From: Xestospongia bergquistia
Taxonomy: Eukaryota; Porifera; Demospongiae; Haplosclerida; Petrosiidae
Direction: 5' to 3'
Length of the DNA stretch: 64,000 bases
Assembly (NCBI GenBank): GCA_963965975.1
Contig: OZ014420.1
Span: forward strand, 2,630,001 to 2,694,000
The notes below the pieces were generated by a model. That model was not told where the DNA came from. It ran no database searches and saw only the letters and a list, made by a program, of their open reading frames with translations. The translations under genes and the position numbers were made by a program. This document shows, piece by piece, positions 12,263-24,738 of this stretch. Within the stretch, counting starts at the first letter, position 1; each line of letters begins with the position of its first letter.

Positions 12263-15200
12263 ATTTAGTACAAGCCATTTTACCCCATTGTCTTTACTTT
12301 TGTATCAGAATGAGCATGTAATAGTTTGTACTAGAAATCTTAGACAGCATTACTTCCTTTTAGCAAGCAATGAGTCACGACTTTAATTCTGCAGGGCTTT
12401 TTAGCAAGACAGAAGAATGAACTGGATTCCATTCACCTAAGTCATTTGGCAGTGTTCCCTGCAGTAAATCCGAGACACTAATGTTCCTCACTACAGCCCA
12501 TGGGCAAATAAATAGAGTCAGAGTATCAATACTTCATTTGTGTTAGTATATCTAGCTTGACATTAAATTCAATGAGCTTGTAAAGGTTTGTACTAGAAAT
12601 CTTAGACAGCATTACTTCTTTAGTAGCAAATGTCAAGACTGAAGAAGGAACTGGATTCCATGCACCCAAGTCATTTGCAATCTTCTCTGCAGTAAACGCT
12701 ACAAAAAAGGGAAAGACAGTAGTAACAAATACGTTTACGTAAACAGTAGTCCATGTGTGTTAGTATATGTAGCTTGACTTTGAAATTCAGTCAGATGCAC
12801 TAAAACTAAGCCTGTCATAAGTCATTTGGAAACATATCTGACTATTCCTTTCCTCTCTAATATATAGACTTTAGTAACCAGTATATTTAGTACAATGTAG
12901 GAAGTCTGAACAATATTAGTAAAGTGTTTTTATTTACTACAAGCCTATGTAACCCCATTGTTTTTGTATCAGTATCAGCTTGTAATGGTTTGTACTAGAA
13001 ATCTTAGACAGCATTACTTCGTTTTAACAACCAACGAGTCACGACTTTATTTCTGCAGGGCTGTTTAGCAAGACAGAAGAATGAACTGGATTCCATTCAG
13101 CCAAATCATTTGTCAGTGTTCACTGCAGTAAATCCGAGACACTAATGTTCCTTGCTACAGCCCATGGGCAAATAAATTCAGTCAAGTGTCAATACTTCAT
13201 GTGCGTTAGTATATCTAGCTTGACTTCAAATTGAATGAGCTTTAGCCCTTAGTTTAGTGCATTTGTAGTATCAGCTTGTAATGGTTTGTAGTAGAAATCT
13301 TAGACAGCATTACTTCGTTAGCAACCAATGAGTGACGACTTTATTTCTGCAGGGCTGTTTAGCAAGACAGAAGAAGGAATTGGATTCCATTCTGCCAAGT
13401 CAGTTGACAGTGTTCTGCAGTAAATAATGTTCCTTGCTACAGCTCATGGGCAAGTAAATACAGTCAGAGTATCAATACTTCATGTGTGTTGGTATGACTA
13501 GCTTGACTTTAATGAGCTTTAGCCCTTAGTTTAGTGCATTTGTTAAAGCCTGTATTAAGTCATTATAAAACATAATATCTCACCTTTCCTTGTCTCTATA
13601 ATATATACACTTTAATAGCCAGTATGTTTAGTACAATATAGTAAGTCTGAATAATATTAGTCAAGTGTTTTTAAAAGGCTTTTTACCACCATTGTGTCTG
13701 CTTTGGTATCAGTATCAGCTTGAAAAGGTTTGTACTAGAAATCTTAGGCAAGATTACTACTTTAGCAGCCAACGTTTCAGGACTTTAATTCTGCAGGGCT
13801 GTTTAGCAAGACGGAAGAAGGAACTGGATTCCATTCAACCAAGTCATTTGACAGCGTTCTTGCAGTTCCTTGCTACTGCCCAAGGGCAAATAAATATGGT
13901 CAGAGTAGCAGTACTCCATGTGTGTTAGTATATTCAGTGATCTTTAGCCCCTAGGTTTAGCGCATCTGTTATCTGAACTAAGCCTGTCATAAGTCATTTG
14001 GAAACATATCTGACTAGTCCTTTTCCAGTATATTTAGTACAATGTAGCCCATTTAAACCTATTGTGTCTACTTTTGCATCAGTATCAGCTTGTAATGGTT
14101 TGTACTAGAAATCATGGATTGCATTACTTCATTTTAGCAATGAATGTGTCCGGACTTTATTTCTGCAGGGCTGTTTAACAAGACAAAAGAAAGAACTGTA
14201 TTCCATGCAGCCAAGTGATTTGACAGTCTTGTCTGCAATAAATCTTAGACGATGATGTTATTAGCTAGAACAAAAGAAATTGAGTCAGATTTAGCCCTTA
14301 GTTTTAGTGCATCTTTTATGCAAACTAAGCCTGTAATAAGTCATATGGAAACATATCTGACTTCCTTTTCTCTAATATATAAACTTCAGTAACCAATATA
14401 TTTAGTACAATGTAGGAAGTCTGAATAATATTTGTCAAATGTTTTATCACTACAAGCCTATTTAGCCCCATTATGTCTACCTTTATTTAGTACAAGCCCT
14501 TTAAAACCTATTGTGTCTACTTTTGTATCAGTATCAGCTTGTAATGGTTTGTCACAACTTTATTTCTGCAGGGCTATTTACCCTCACTGTCTCTACGTTT
14601 GTGTCAGTATCAGCTTGTGCTGTATTATTGGTTGGTTGTTGTATTGTGTATACTTATGAATATGATTATCATGTGTAGACTTCCTGTCCCGTAAGTTATC
14701 TATGCACTATGTATTATAAAATGTGCATATTGTGGAGATTTTTTTGAGTCTTGAGTATTGTCCTATATCATGTGTTTGTAATGGTTGTACTACAAATCAT
14801 TAGAAATGCATTGCTTCATTTTAGCAACTAATGTGTTAGGACTTTACATCTACAGGGCTGTGGAGCAAGACAGAAGAAGGAACTGGATTCCATTTGGCCA
14901 AGTCATTTAACAGTGTTCTCTGTTGTGTCTGCTTTTGTATCAGTATCAGCTTGTAAAGGTTTGTACTAGAAATCTTAGACAGCATTACTTCGTTTTAGCA
15001 ACTAATTAGTCATGACTTTATTTCTGCAGGGCTGTTTAGCAAGACAGAAGAAGGATCTGGATTTCATTTAACCAAATCATTTGACAGTGTTCTCTGCAGT
15101 AACTCCGAGACAATATATGTTCCTCACTACAGCCCAAGGGTAAATAAATACAGTCAAATGTCAATACTTCATGTGCATTAGTATATCTAGCTTGACTTTA

Positions 15201-18200
15201 AACTTATTGTCTACTTTTGTATCAGTATCAGCTTGTAATGGTTTGAACTAGAAACCTAAGACTGCATTACTTCCTTTAAGCAATCAATGTGTCAGGACTT
15301 TACTTCAGCACGGCTGTAGATCAAAACAGAAGAAGGAACTGTATTCCATGCAGGGAAGTCATTTGACAGTGTTCTCTGCAGTAATTCCAAGACAATGAAA
15401 TTCCTTGTTACAACAAAAGGGAAAGACAGTAGTAACAAATACAGTCAGAGAAGCAGTACTCCATGTGCTGTAGTATATCTAACATGACTTTTAAATTCAG
15501 TGAGCTTTAGCCCTTAGTTTTTGTGCATTTGTTATCTTAACTAAGCTTATCGTAAGTCTTTTTGAAATATAATATCTCACTAGTCCGTAATAAAAAGACT
15601 TCAGTAACCGGTATATTTTGTACAATATATATAGCGAGTCTCAATAAAATTAGTCGAGCGTTTTTATTTAGTACAAGCCTTTTTACCCCCATAGTGTTTA
15701 CTTTTGTATGAGTATGAATTTGTAATGGTTTATACTAGAAAACTTAGGACATTACTTCTGCAGGGCCATTTAGCAAGAAAGAAGAAGGAACTGAATTCCA
15801 TTTTGCCAAGTCATTTAACAGTGTTCTGCAGTAAATAACGTTCCTCGCTACAGCCCTAAGGCAACTAAATACAATCAGAATATCATTACTTCATGTGCGT
15901 TAGTATATCCACCTTGACTTTAAATTGAATGAGCTTTAGCCCTTAGTTTTAGTGCATTTGTAGTATCAGCTTGTAATGGTTTGTACTAGAAATCTTACAC
16001 AGCATTACTTCATTTTAGCAACCAATGAATCATGACTTTATTTCTACAGGGCTGTTTAACAAGACAGAAGAGGGAACTGGATTCCATTCAGCAAAATCAT
16101 TTGACAGTGTTCTCTGCAGTAAATCCGAGACAATAATGTTCCTCGCTACAACCCAAAGGCAAATAAATAGTGTCAATACTTCATGTGCATTAGTATATTT
16201 ACCTTCACTTTAAATTCAATGAGCTTTAGCCCTATCTACCTTGACTTTAAATTCAGTGAGCTTTAGCACTATCTACCTTGACTTAAAATTCAATAAGCTT
16301 TAGTCTTATCTACCTTGACTTTAAATTCAATAAGCTTTAGCCCTTAGTTTATTGCTTTTGTAGTATCAGCTTGTAATAGTTTGTGCTAGACAGCATTACT
16401 TCGTTTTAGCAAGCAATGAATCATGACTTTATTTAGCAAGACAGAAGAAGGAACTGGATTTCATTCAGCCAAATCATTTGACAGTGTTCTCTGCAATAAA
16501 TCCGAGACAATAATGTTCCTCGGTACAGCCCAAGGGTAAATAAATAAATACAGTCAAGTGTCAATACTTCATGTGCGTTACTATATCTAGCTTGACTTTA
16601 AACTTATTGTGTCTACTTTTGTACCAGTATCAGCTTGTAATGGTTTCTACTAGAAATCTTAGACTGCATTGGTTTATTTCATTTTAGCAATCAATGTGTC
16701 AGGACTTAACTTCTGCAGGGCTGTGGAGCAAGACTGAAGAAGGAACTGTATTCGATGCAGGGAAGTCATTTGACAGTGTTCTCTGCAGTAAATCCAAGAC
16801 ACTAATTTTTCTTGCTACAGCCCATGGGCCAATAAATACCGTCAGAGTATCAATACTTCGTTTGTGTTAGTATATCTAGCTTGACTTTAAATTCAATGAG
16901 CTTTAGCCCTTAGTTTTAGTGCATTTGTTATCTCTAACTAAGCCTGTAATAAGTCATTTTAAAATATATATCTCACCTTTCCTTGTCTGTGTAATATATA
17001 CACTTTAATAACCAGTATATTTAGTACAATGTAGCAAGTCTGAATAATATTAGTCAAGTGTTTTTAAAAGGCTTTTTACCCCCATTGTGTCTGCTTTTGT
17101 ATCAGTATCAGCTTGTAAAGGTTTGTACTAGAAATCTTAGACAGCATTACTTTGTTTTAGCAACCAAAGATTCATGACTTTATTTCTACAGGGCTTTTAG
17201 CAAGATAGAAGAAGGAACCAGATTCCATTCAGCCAAATCATTTGACAGTGTTCTCTGTAGTAAATTCAAGACAATAATGTTCCTCGCTATAGCCCAAGGG
17301 CAAGTAAATACAGTCAAGTGTGTTAGTATATATAGCTTGAGTTTAAATTTAATGAGCTTTAGCCTTTAGTTTATTGCATTTGTAGTATCACGTTGTAATA
17401 GTTTTTGCTAGAAATCTTAGACAGTATTACTTTGTTTTAGCAACCAATGAGTCATGACTTTATTTCTGCAGGGTTGTTTAGCAAGACAGAAGAAGAAACT
17501 GGATTCCATTCAGCCAAACATTTGACGGTGTTCTCTGCAGTAAATCCAAGACAATAATGTTTTTCACTATAGCCTAAGGGCAAGTAAATACTCTAAAGTG
17601 TATTAGTATATATAGCTTGACTTTAAATAAATGAGCTTTAGCCCTTAGTTTAGTGCATCGTTACTTCGTTTTAGCAACCAAAGATTCATAACTTTATTTC
17701 TACAGGGCTGTTTAGCAAGATTGAAGAAGAAACCAGATTCCATTCAGCCAAATCATTTGACAGTGTTCTCTGCAATAAATCAAAGACAATTTTCCTTACT
17801 CTAGCCCAAGGGCAAGTAAATACAGTCAAGTGTGTTAGTATATGTAGATTGACTTTAAATTCAACGAGCTTTAGCCCTTAGTTTATTGCATTTGTAGTAT
17901 CACGTTGTAATAGTTTGTGCTAAAAATCTTAGACAGTATTACTTCGTTTTAGCAACCAATGTGTCATAACTTTATTTCTGCAGGGTTGTTTAGCAAGACA
18001 GAAGAAGGAAATGGATTCCATTCAGCCAAGTCATTTGACAGTGTTCTCTGCAGTAAATCCGAGACACTAATGTTCCTTGCTACAGCCCGTGGGCAAATAA
18101 ATATAGTCAGTGTATCAATACTTCATTTGTGTTAGTATATCTACCTTGACTTTAAATTCAATGAGCTTTAGCCCTTTGTTTTAGTGCAGTTGTTATCTTA

Positions 18201-20919
18201 ACTAAGCCTGTAATAAGTCATTTTAAAGCAATATGTCACCTTTTCTTGTCTCTGTAATACATACACTTTAATAACCGGTATATTTAGTACAATGTAGCAA
18301 GTCTGAATAATACTAGTCAAGTGTTTTTAAAAGGAACTAGATTCCATTCAGCCAAATCATTTGCCATTCTTCTCTGCAGTAAATCCAAGACAATAATGTT
18401 CCTCGCTATAGCCCATGGGCAAGTAAATGCAGTCAAGTGTGTTAGTGTATATAGCTTGAGTTTAAATTCAATGAGCTTTAGCCCTTAGTTTAGTGCATTT
18501 CTAGTATCACGTTGTAATAATTTCTGCTAGAAATCTTAGACAGTATTACTTTGTTTTAGCAAGCAATGAGTCATGACTTTATTTCTGCAGGGTTGTTTAG
18601 CAAGACAGAAGAAGGAACAGGATTCCATTCAGCCAAGTCATTTGACAGTGTTCTCTGCAGTAAATCCAAGACACTAATGTTCCTCGCTACAGCCCATGGG
18701 CAAATGAATACAGTCAGTGTATCAATACTTCATTTGTGTTAGTATATCTAGCTTGACTTTAAATTCAATGAGCTTTAGCCCTTAGTTTAGTGCATTTGTT
18801 ATCTTAACTAAGCCTGTAATAACTCATTTTAAAACATATGTCACGTTTCCTTGTCTCTGTAATATATACACTTTAATAACCAGTATAAAAGGCTTTTTAC
18901 CCCCATTGTGTCTTCTTTCGTAACAGTATCAGCTTGTAAAGGTTTGTACTAGAAATCTTATACAGCATTACTTCTTCAGTAGCAACCAATGAGTCACGAC
19001 TTTGTTTCTACAGGGCTGTTTAGCAAGACAGAAGAAGGAACTGGATTCCATTCAGCCAAAACATTTGACTGTGTTCTCTGCAGTAAATCCAAGACAATAA
19101 TGTTTCTCGCTATAGCCTAAGGGGAAGTAAATACAGTGAAATGTATTAGTATATATAGCTCGACTTTAAATAAATGAGCTTTAGCCCTTAGTTTAGTGCA
19201 TCGTTACTTCGTTTTAGCAACTAAAGATTCATGACTTTATTTCTACAGGGCTGTTTAGCAAGATAGAAGAAGGAACCAGATTTCATTCAGCCAAATCATT
19301 TGACAGTCTTCTCTGCAGTAAATCCAAGACAATAATGTTCCTCGCTATAACGCAAGGGCAAGTAAATACAGTGAAGAGTGTTAGTATATATAGCTTGAGT
19401 TTAAATTCAATGAATTTTAGCCCTAAGTTTAGTGGATTTGTAGTATCAGCTTGCAATGGTTTGTACTAGAAATGTTAGACAGCATAACTTGATTTTGGCA
19501 CCCAATCATTCACTGTTTTATTTCTACAGGGCTTTTAGCAAGACGGAAGAAGAAACCAGATGCATTCAGCCAAATCATTTGACAGTGTTCTCTGCAGTAA
19601 ATCCAAGACAATAATGTCCCTCGCTATAGCCCATGGGCAAGTAAATACAGTCAAGTGTGTTAGTATATATAGCTTGAGTTTAAATTCAATGAGCTTTAGC
19701 CCTTTGTTTAGTGCATTTGTAGTATTCCGTTGTAATATTTTGTGGCAGAAATCTTAGACAGTATTACTTCATTTTACAAACCATGGAGTCATGACTTTAT
19801 TTCTGCAGGGTTGTTTAGCAAGACAGAAGAAGGAACTGGATTCCATTCAGCCAGGTCATTTTACAGTCTTCTCTGCAGTAAATCCAGACAATAATGTTCC
19901 TTGCTATAGCCGAAGGGCAAGTAAATACAGTCAAGTGTGTTAGTGCATCGTTACTTCGTTTTAGCAACCAAAGATTCATGACTTTATTTCTACAGGGCTG
20001 TTTAGCAAGATAGAAGAAGAAACCAGATTCCATTTAGCCAAATCATTTGACAGTGTTCTCTGCAGTAAATCCAAGACAATAATGTTCCTCGCTATAGCCT
20101 AAGGGCAAGTAAATACAGTGAAGTGTGTTAGTATATATAGCTTGACTTTAAATTCAAGGAGCTTTAGCCCTTAGTTTATTGCATTTGTGGTGTCACGTTG
20201 TAATAGTTTTTGCTAGAAATCTTAGGCAGTATTACTTTGTTTTAGCAACCAATGAGTCATAACTTTATTTCTGCAGGGTTGTTTAGCAAGACAGAAGAAG
20301 GAACTGGATTCCATTAAGCCAAAACATTTGACGGTGCTCTCCGCAGTAAATCCAAGACAATAATGTTTCTCGCAATAGCCAAAGGGCAAGTAAGTACTGT
20401 GAAGTGTATTAGTATATATAGCTTGACTTTAAATAAATGAGTTTTAGACCTTAGTTTAGTGGATTGTTACTTTGTTTTAGCCAAAGGGCAAGTAAATACA
20501 GTGCTTGACTTTAAACTCAATGAGCTTTAGTCCTTAGTTTAGTCCATTTGTAGTATGAACTTGTAATATTTTGTACTAAAAATCTTAGATAGCATTACTT
20601 CGTTTTAGCAACCAATCATTCACGACTTTATATTTACAGGGCTGTTTAGCAAGACAGAGTAGGAACCAGATTCCATTCAGCCAAATCATTTGACAGTGTT
20701 CTCTGCAGTAAATCCAAGACAATAATCTTCCTCGCTATAGCCCAAGGGCAAGTAAATACAGTCAAGTGTGTTAGTGTATATAGCTTGAGTTTAAATTCAA
20801 TGAGCTTTAGCCCTTTGTTTAGTGCATTTGTAGTATCAGCTTGTAATGGTTTGTACTGGAAATGTTAGACAGCATTACTTCATTTTAGCATCCAATCATT
20901 CACGACTTTATTTCTACAG

Positions 20920-21032
20920 GACTGTTTAGCAAGACAGAAGAAGGAACCAGATTCCATTCAGCCAAGTCATTTGACAGTGTTCTCTGCAGTAAATCCAAGA
21001 CAATAATCTTCCTCGCTATAGCCCAAGGGCAA
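20920..21032 (+). pseudogene. representative exon-like module A, open frame
   Basis: This 113-nt block is preceded by CTTTATTTCTACAG and followed by GTAAATAC, a recognisable acceptor and donor. One frame is open across the whole block: it begins GLFSKTEEGTRFHSAKSFD, continues SVLCSKSKTII and ends FLAIAQG. Dozens of copies occur between 6.8 and 27.5 kb and in 31.3-31.8 kb. Many keep this frame; others are interrupted, and some copies keep a second frame (GCLARQKKELDSIQPSHLT). I do not recognise a domain. An exon of 113 nt is not a multiple of three, so serial splicing of identical copies would not hold one frame. Confidence 0.5.
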
Positions 21033-21304
21033 GTAAATACAGTAAAGTGTGTTAGTATATATAGCTTGACTTTAAATTCAATGAGCTTTAGCCCTTAGTT
21101 TAGTTCATCGTTACTTCGTTTTAGCAGCCAAAGATTCATGACTTTATTTCTACAGGGCTGTTTAGCAAACTAGAAGAAGGAACCAGATTCCATCCAGCCA
21201 AATCATTTGACAGTGTTCTCTGCAGTAAATCCAAAACAATAATGTTACTCGCTATAGTCCAAGGGCAAGTAAATACAGTGAAGTGTGTTAGTATGTATAG
21301 CTTG

Positions 21305-22034
21305 ACTTTAAATTCAATGAGCTTTACTAAATGAAAGAGCTTTACTAAATGAAGGTGCTAAAACTGTGATATTTGTGAGTGACACAGCAATAATTATCAT
21401 TAAATATTCTTTATTATTAGGTGGGTTCTGATATACCTGGTATTTCAGTTGAGATCGTAGAGGAGGCATTTCAATTACTGGAAGAGCAAAAGCAGATGTA
21501 ATTCTTGTACCAGCTGTTGCCGGAGGATATTATACAGTTGGAGCCTCGCTATAGCCCAAGGGCAAGTAAATACAGTCAAGGGTGTTAGTATATATAGGTT
21601 GACTTTAAATTTAATGAGCTTTAGCCCTTAGTTTAGTGCATTTGTTATCTTAACTAAGCCTGTAATAAGTCATTTTAAAACATATATGTCACCTATCCTT
21701 GTCTCTGTAATATATACACTTTAATAACCAGTATATTTAGTACAATGTAGCAAGTATGAATAATATTAGTCAAGTGTTTTTAAAAGATTTTTACTCCCAT
21801 CGTGTCTTTTTGGTATTAGTATCAGCTTGTAAATGTTTGTACAAGAAATCTTAAACAGCATTACTTTGTTTTAGCAACAAATCATTCACAACTATTTCCA
21901 CAGGGCTGTTTAGCAAAACAGAAGAAGGAACTAGATTCCATTCAGCCAAATCATTTGACAGTGTTCTCTGCAGTAAATCCAAAACAATAATGTTACTCGC
22001 TATAGCCCAAGGGCAAGTAAATACAGTGAAGTGT
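21305..22034 (+). repeat. 730-bp tandem duplication, unit 1
   Basis: Nearly base-for-base identical with 22035-22765. The landmark GTGGGTTCTGATATACC lies at 21421 and 22151, exactly 730 bp apart. I see only scattered differences, such as GTTGAGATC versus GTTGTGATC and a short duplication of AGCTTTACTAAATGAA in unit 1. This is one of the youngest duplications in the window. Confidence 0.9.
21340..21549 (+). pseudogene. DUF2064/TIGR04282 transferase-like fragment, copy 1
   Basis: Two short exons separated by a 46-nt intron (21375-21420, GTGAGT...TTATTATTAG). Spliced, they read ALLNEGAKTVI-FVGSDIPGISVEIVEEAF-QLLEE. After a one-base frame change near 21486 the frame reads KADVILVPAVAGGYYTVGA. 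This matches the family pattern I recall for DUF2064 (rSAM/selenodomain-associated transferase, GT-A-like fold): VxxGSDxPxLxxxxxxxAF...LGPxxDGGYYLxG. The Asp of the DGGYY motif is Ala here. Only about 65 residues of a normally ~200-residue protein are present, and the 3' end is fused to the tail of module A (CCTCGCTATAGCCCAAGG). It is a captured, broken gene fragment. Confidence 0.7.
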
Positions 22035-22765
22035 GTTAGTATGTATAGCTTGACTTTAAATTCAATGAGCTTTACTAAATGAAGGTGCTAAAACTGTGAT
22101 ATTTGTGAGTGACACAGCAATAATTATCATTAAATATTCTTTATTATTAGGTGGGTTCTGATATACCTGGTATTTCAGTTGTGATCGTAGAGGAGGCATT
22201 TCAATTACTGGAAGAGCAAAAGCAGATGTAATTCTTGTACCAGCTGTTGCCGGAGGATATTATACAGTTGGAGCCTCGCTATAGCCCAAGGGCAAGTAAA
22301 TACAGTCAAGGGTGTTAGTATATATAGGTTGACTTTAAATTTAATGAGCTTTAGCCCTTAGTTTAGTGCATTTGTTATCTTAACTAAGCCTGTAATAAGT
22401 CATTTTAAAACATATATGTCACCTATCCTTGTCTCTGTAATATATACACTTTAATAACCAGTATATTTAGTACAATGTGGCAAGTATGAATAATATTAGT
22501 CAAGTGTTTTTAAAAGATTTTTACCCCCATCGTGTCTTCTTTGGTATTAGTATCAGCTTGTAAATGTTTGTACAAGAAATCTTAAACAGCATTACTTTGT
22601 TTTAGCAACGAATCATTCACAACTTTATTTCCACAGGGCTGTTTAGCAAAACAGAAGAAGGAACTAGATTCCATTCAGCCAAATCACTTGACAGTGTTCT
22701 CTGCAGTAAATCCAAGACAATAATGTTCCTTGCTATAGCCCAAGGGCAAGTAAATACAGTCAAGT
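22035..22765 (+). repeat. 730-bp tandem duplication, unit 2
   Basis: Second unit of the near-identical tandem pair. It carries its own copy of the DUF2064-like fragment and of the flanking A and B modules. The high similarity could also cause assembly collapse or expansion here. Confidence 0.9.
22067..22279 (+). pseudogene. DUF2064/TIGR04282-like fragment, copy 2
   Basis: Duplicate of the copy at 21340-21549, with the intron at 22105-22150 and the second exon from 22151. It shows the same one-base frame change and the same fusion to module A. The GAG codon in SVEIVEE is changed to a Val codon (GTTGTGATC). Confidence 0.7.
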
Positions 22766-24143
22766 GTGTTAGTATATATAGCTTGACTTTAAATTCAAAT
22801 TCAATGAGCTTTAGCCCTTAGTTCAGCGCATCGTTACTTCGTTTTAGCAACCAAAGATTCATGACTTTCTTTCTACAGGGCTGTTTAGCAAGATAGAAGA
22901 AGGAACCAGATTCCATCCAGCCAAATCATTTGACAGTGTTCTCTGCAGTAAATTCGAGACACTAATATTCCTCGCTACAGCCCATTAGGAAATAAATACA
23001 GTCAGTGTATCAATACTTCATTTGTGTTAGTATATCTAGCTTGACTCTAAATTCAATGAGCTTTAGTCCTTAGTTTTAGTGCATTTGTTATCTTAACTAA
23101 GCCTGTAATAAGTCATTTTAAAACATATGTCACGTTTCCTTGTCTCTGTAATATATACACTTTAATAACCAGTATAAAAGGCTTTTTACCCCCATTGTGT
23201 CTTCTTTGGTATCAGTATCAGCTTGTAAAGGTTTGTACTAGAAATCTTAGACAGCATTACTTCTTTAGTAGCAAATGGGTCAGGACATTACTTCTTCAGG
23301 GCTGTTTAGCAAGACAGAAGAAGGAACTGGATTCCATGCAGCCAAGTCATTTGACTGTCTCCTGTGTAGTAAACGCTACAACGAAAGGGAAAGACAGTAG
23401 TAACAAATACGTTTCATGTAAGCAGTACTCCATGCGAGTTAGTATATGTAGCTTGAGTTTCAAATTCAGTCAGACACACAAAAACTAAGCCTGTCATTTG
23501 AAAACATATCTGACTGTTTCTTTTCTCTCTAATATATACTTTAGTAACCAGTATATTTAGTGCAATGTACGAAATCTGAATAATATTTGTAAAGTGTTTT
23601 TGAAAGGCTTTTTACTCCCATTGTGTCATTGTCCCATTGTGCATTAGTATATTTAGCTTGACTTTAAATTCAATGAGCTTTAGCCCTTAGTTTTAGTGCA
23701 TTTGTTATCTTAACTAAACCTGTAATATGTCATTTCATAATGTAATATCGCACCTATAACCAGTATATTTAGTACAATGTAGGAAGTCTGAATAATATTA
23801 ATCCAAGTGTTTTTAAAAGGCTTTTTACCCCCATTGTGTCTGCTTTGGTATCAGTATCAGCTTGAAAAGGTTTGTACTAGAAATGGAAAGATAGTAGTAA
23901 CAAATACAGTCAGAGAAGCAGTACTCCATGTGCTGTAGTATATGTAGCATGACTTTTAAATTCAGTGAGCTTTAGTCCTTAGTTTTAGTGCATTTGTTAT
24001 CTTAACTAAGCCTATTGTAAGTCTTTTTGAAATATAATATCTCACTAGTCCTTTTCTCTGTAATATAAAGACTTTAGTAACCAATATATTTTGTACAATG
24101 TAGCAAGTCTCAATAAAATTAGTCGAATGTTTTTATTTAGTAC

Positions 24144-24738
24144 TAGCCTCGTACCCAGACTTTCGCGGTAGAAAAGAGCCTGGTCATTACTGCTTGCGCA
24201 TGCACATAATTATTGACATCATAATGACACATTTTAAATTAAATGACGAATTGATGGGTCGGGTGAGTTTAAGCACGAGTTTGTCAGTAATGCAGAGATT
24301 TATTTAGTGGAAGCCGAAAGAGCAACAAATTTGTTCAGTGCTGTTGGAATGTGAAATAATTGGGGTTCGTGAATAACTGCTTTACTTGATGTTATTGTTT
24401 CTGGACATGATATGATAGTCTCTCTTCATATATTTTTATGAAGTGCAAACTTCGAATTGTGTCTCAAGAGAAATCTGTTGTAGACCTAGAGGAATTCAAG
24501 CAGTTGGTTCATAACCTAGCTTGTAATCCATCATGAAAGGGAGGATTTTGAAACACAAACTCTTTTCAAAACCAGTTGGTAACCACACGAAGACATCTTT
24601 TCCGTTATGTATAGCTACAATAGAAAAGATATGCTCTTTTTGAAAAGATAGATTTGGCTTTCCTAGCTGATTTATAGCATATAATAGAGCAGCAGAAAAG
24701 TTACTACAAGTAGCTATCACCAATAATCTAAAGTACAG
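24144..24738. mobile_element. TAGCC-family MULE-like element, right end truncated
   Basis: It starts with TAGCCTCGTACCCAGACTT after host ATTTAGTAC, the same point of the array unit at which the 12120-12262 element is inserted. The two insertions may therefore be one event spread by array duplication. The interior carries a minus-strand RecQ-like helicase fragment. I find no matching right terminus; array sequence resumes near 24738, so the end is deleted. Confidence 0.7.
24496..24723 (-). pseudogene. RecQ-like helicase N-terminal fragment inside a transposon
   Basis: A 75-residue frame. Residues 10-22 (SAALLYAINQLGK) and 25-36 (LSFQKEHIFSIV) match the motif-0 region in front of the Walker A loop of RecQ-family helicases. 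Residues 40-58 (NGKDVFVWLPTGFEKSLCF) match the Walker A segment itself. The glycine before Lys in the usual GxGKS loop is Glu here (GFEKS), so the ATP-binding site is spoiled. Only motif 0 and motif I are present and no later helicase motif follows, so it cannot be a working helicase. Related fragments occur on the other strand in 32453-32942 and 34422-34980, all inside the same TE family, which points to capture of a host gene exon or descent from an element that encodes a RecQ protein. Confidence 0.75.

Noticed and set aside
13665-13928. Plus-strand 87-codon frame as an independent gene
   Set aside because: It spans modules C and A of the composite array and crosses likely splice sites; other array copies do not keep this fused frame.
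19815-20033. Minus-strand frame in the array
   Set aside because: Antisense of module A; the plus strand carries the splice-site pattern and the recurring open frame.
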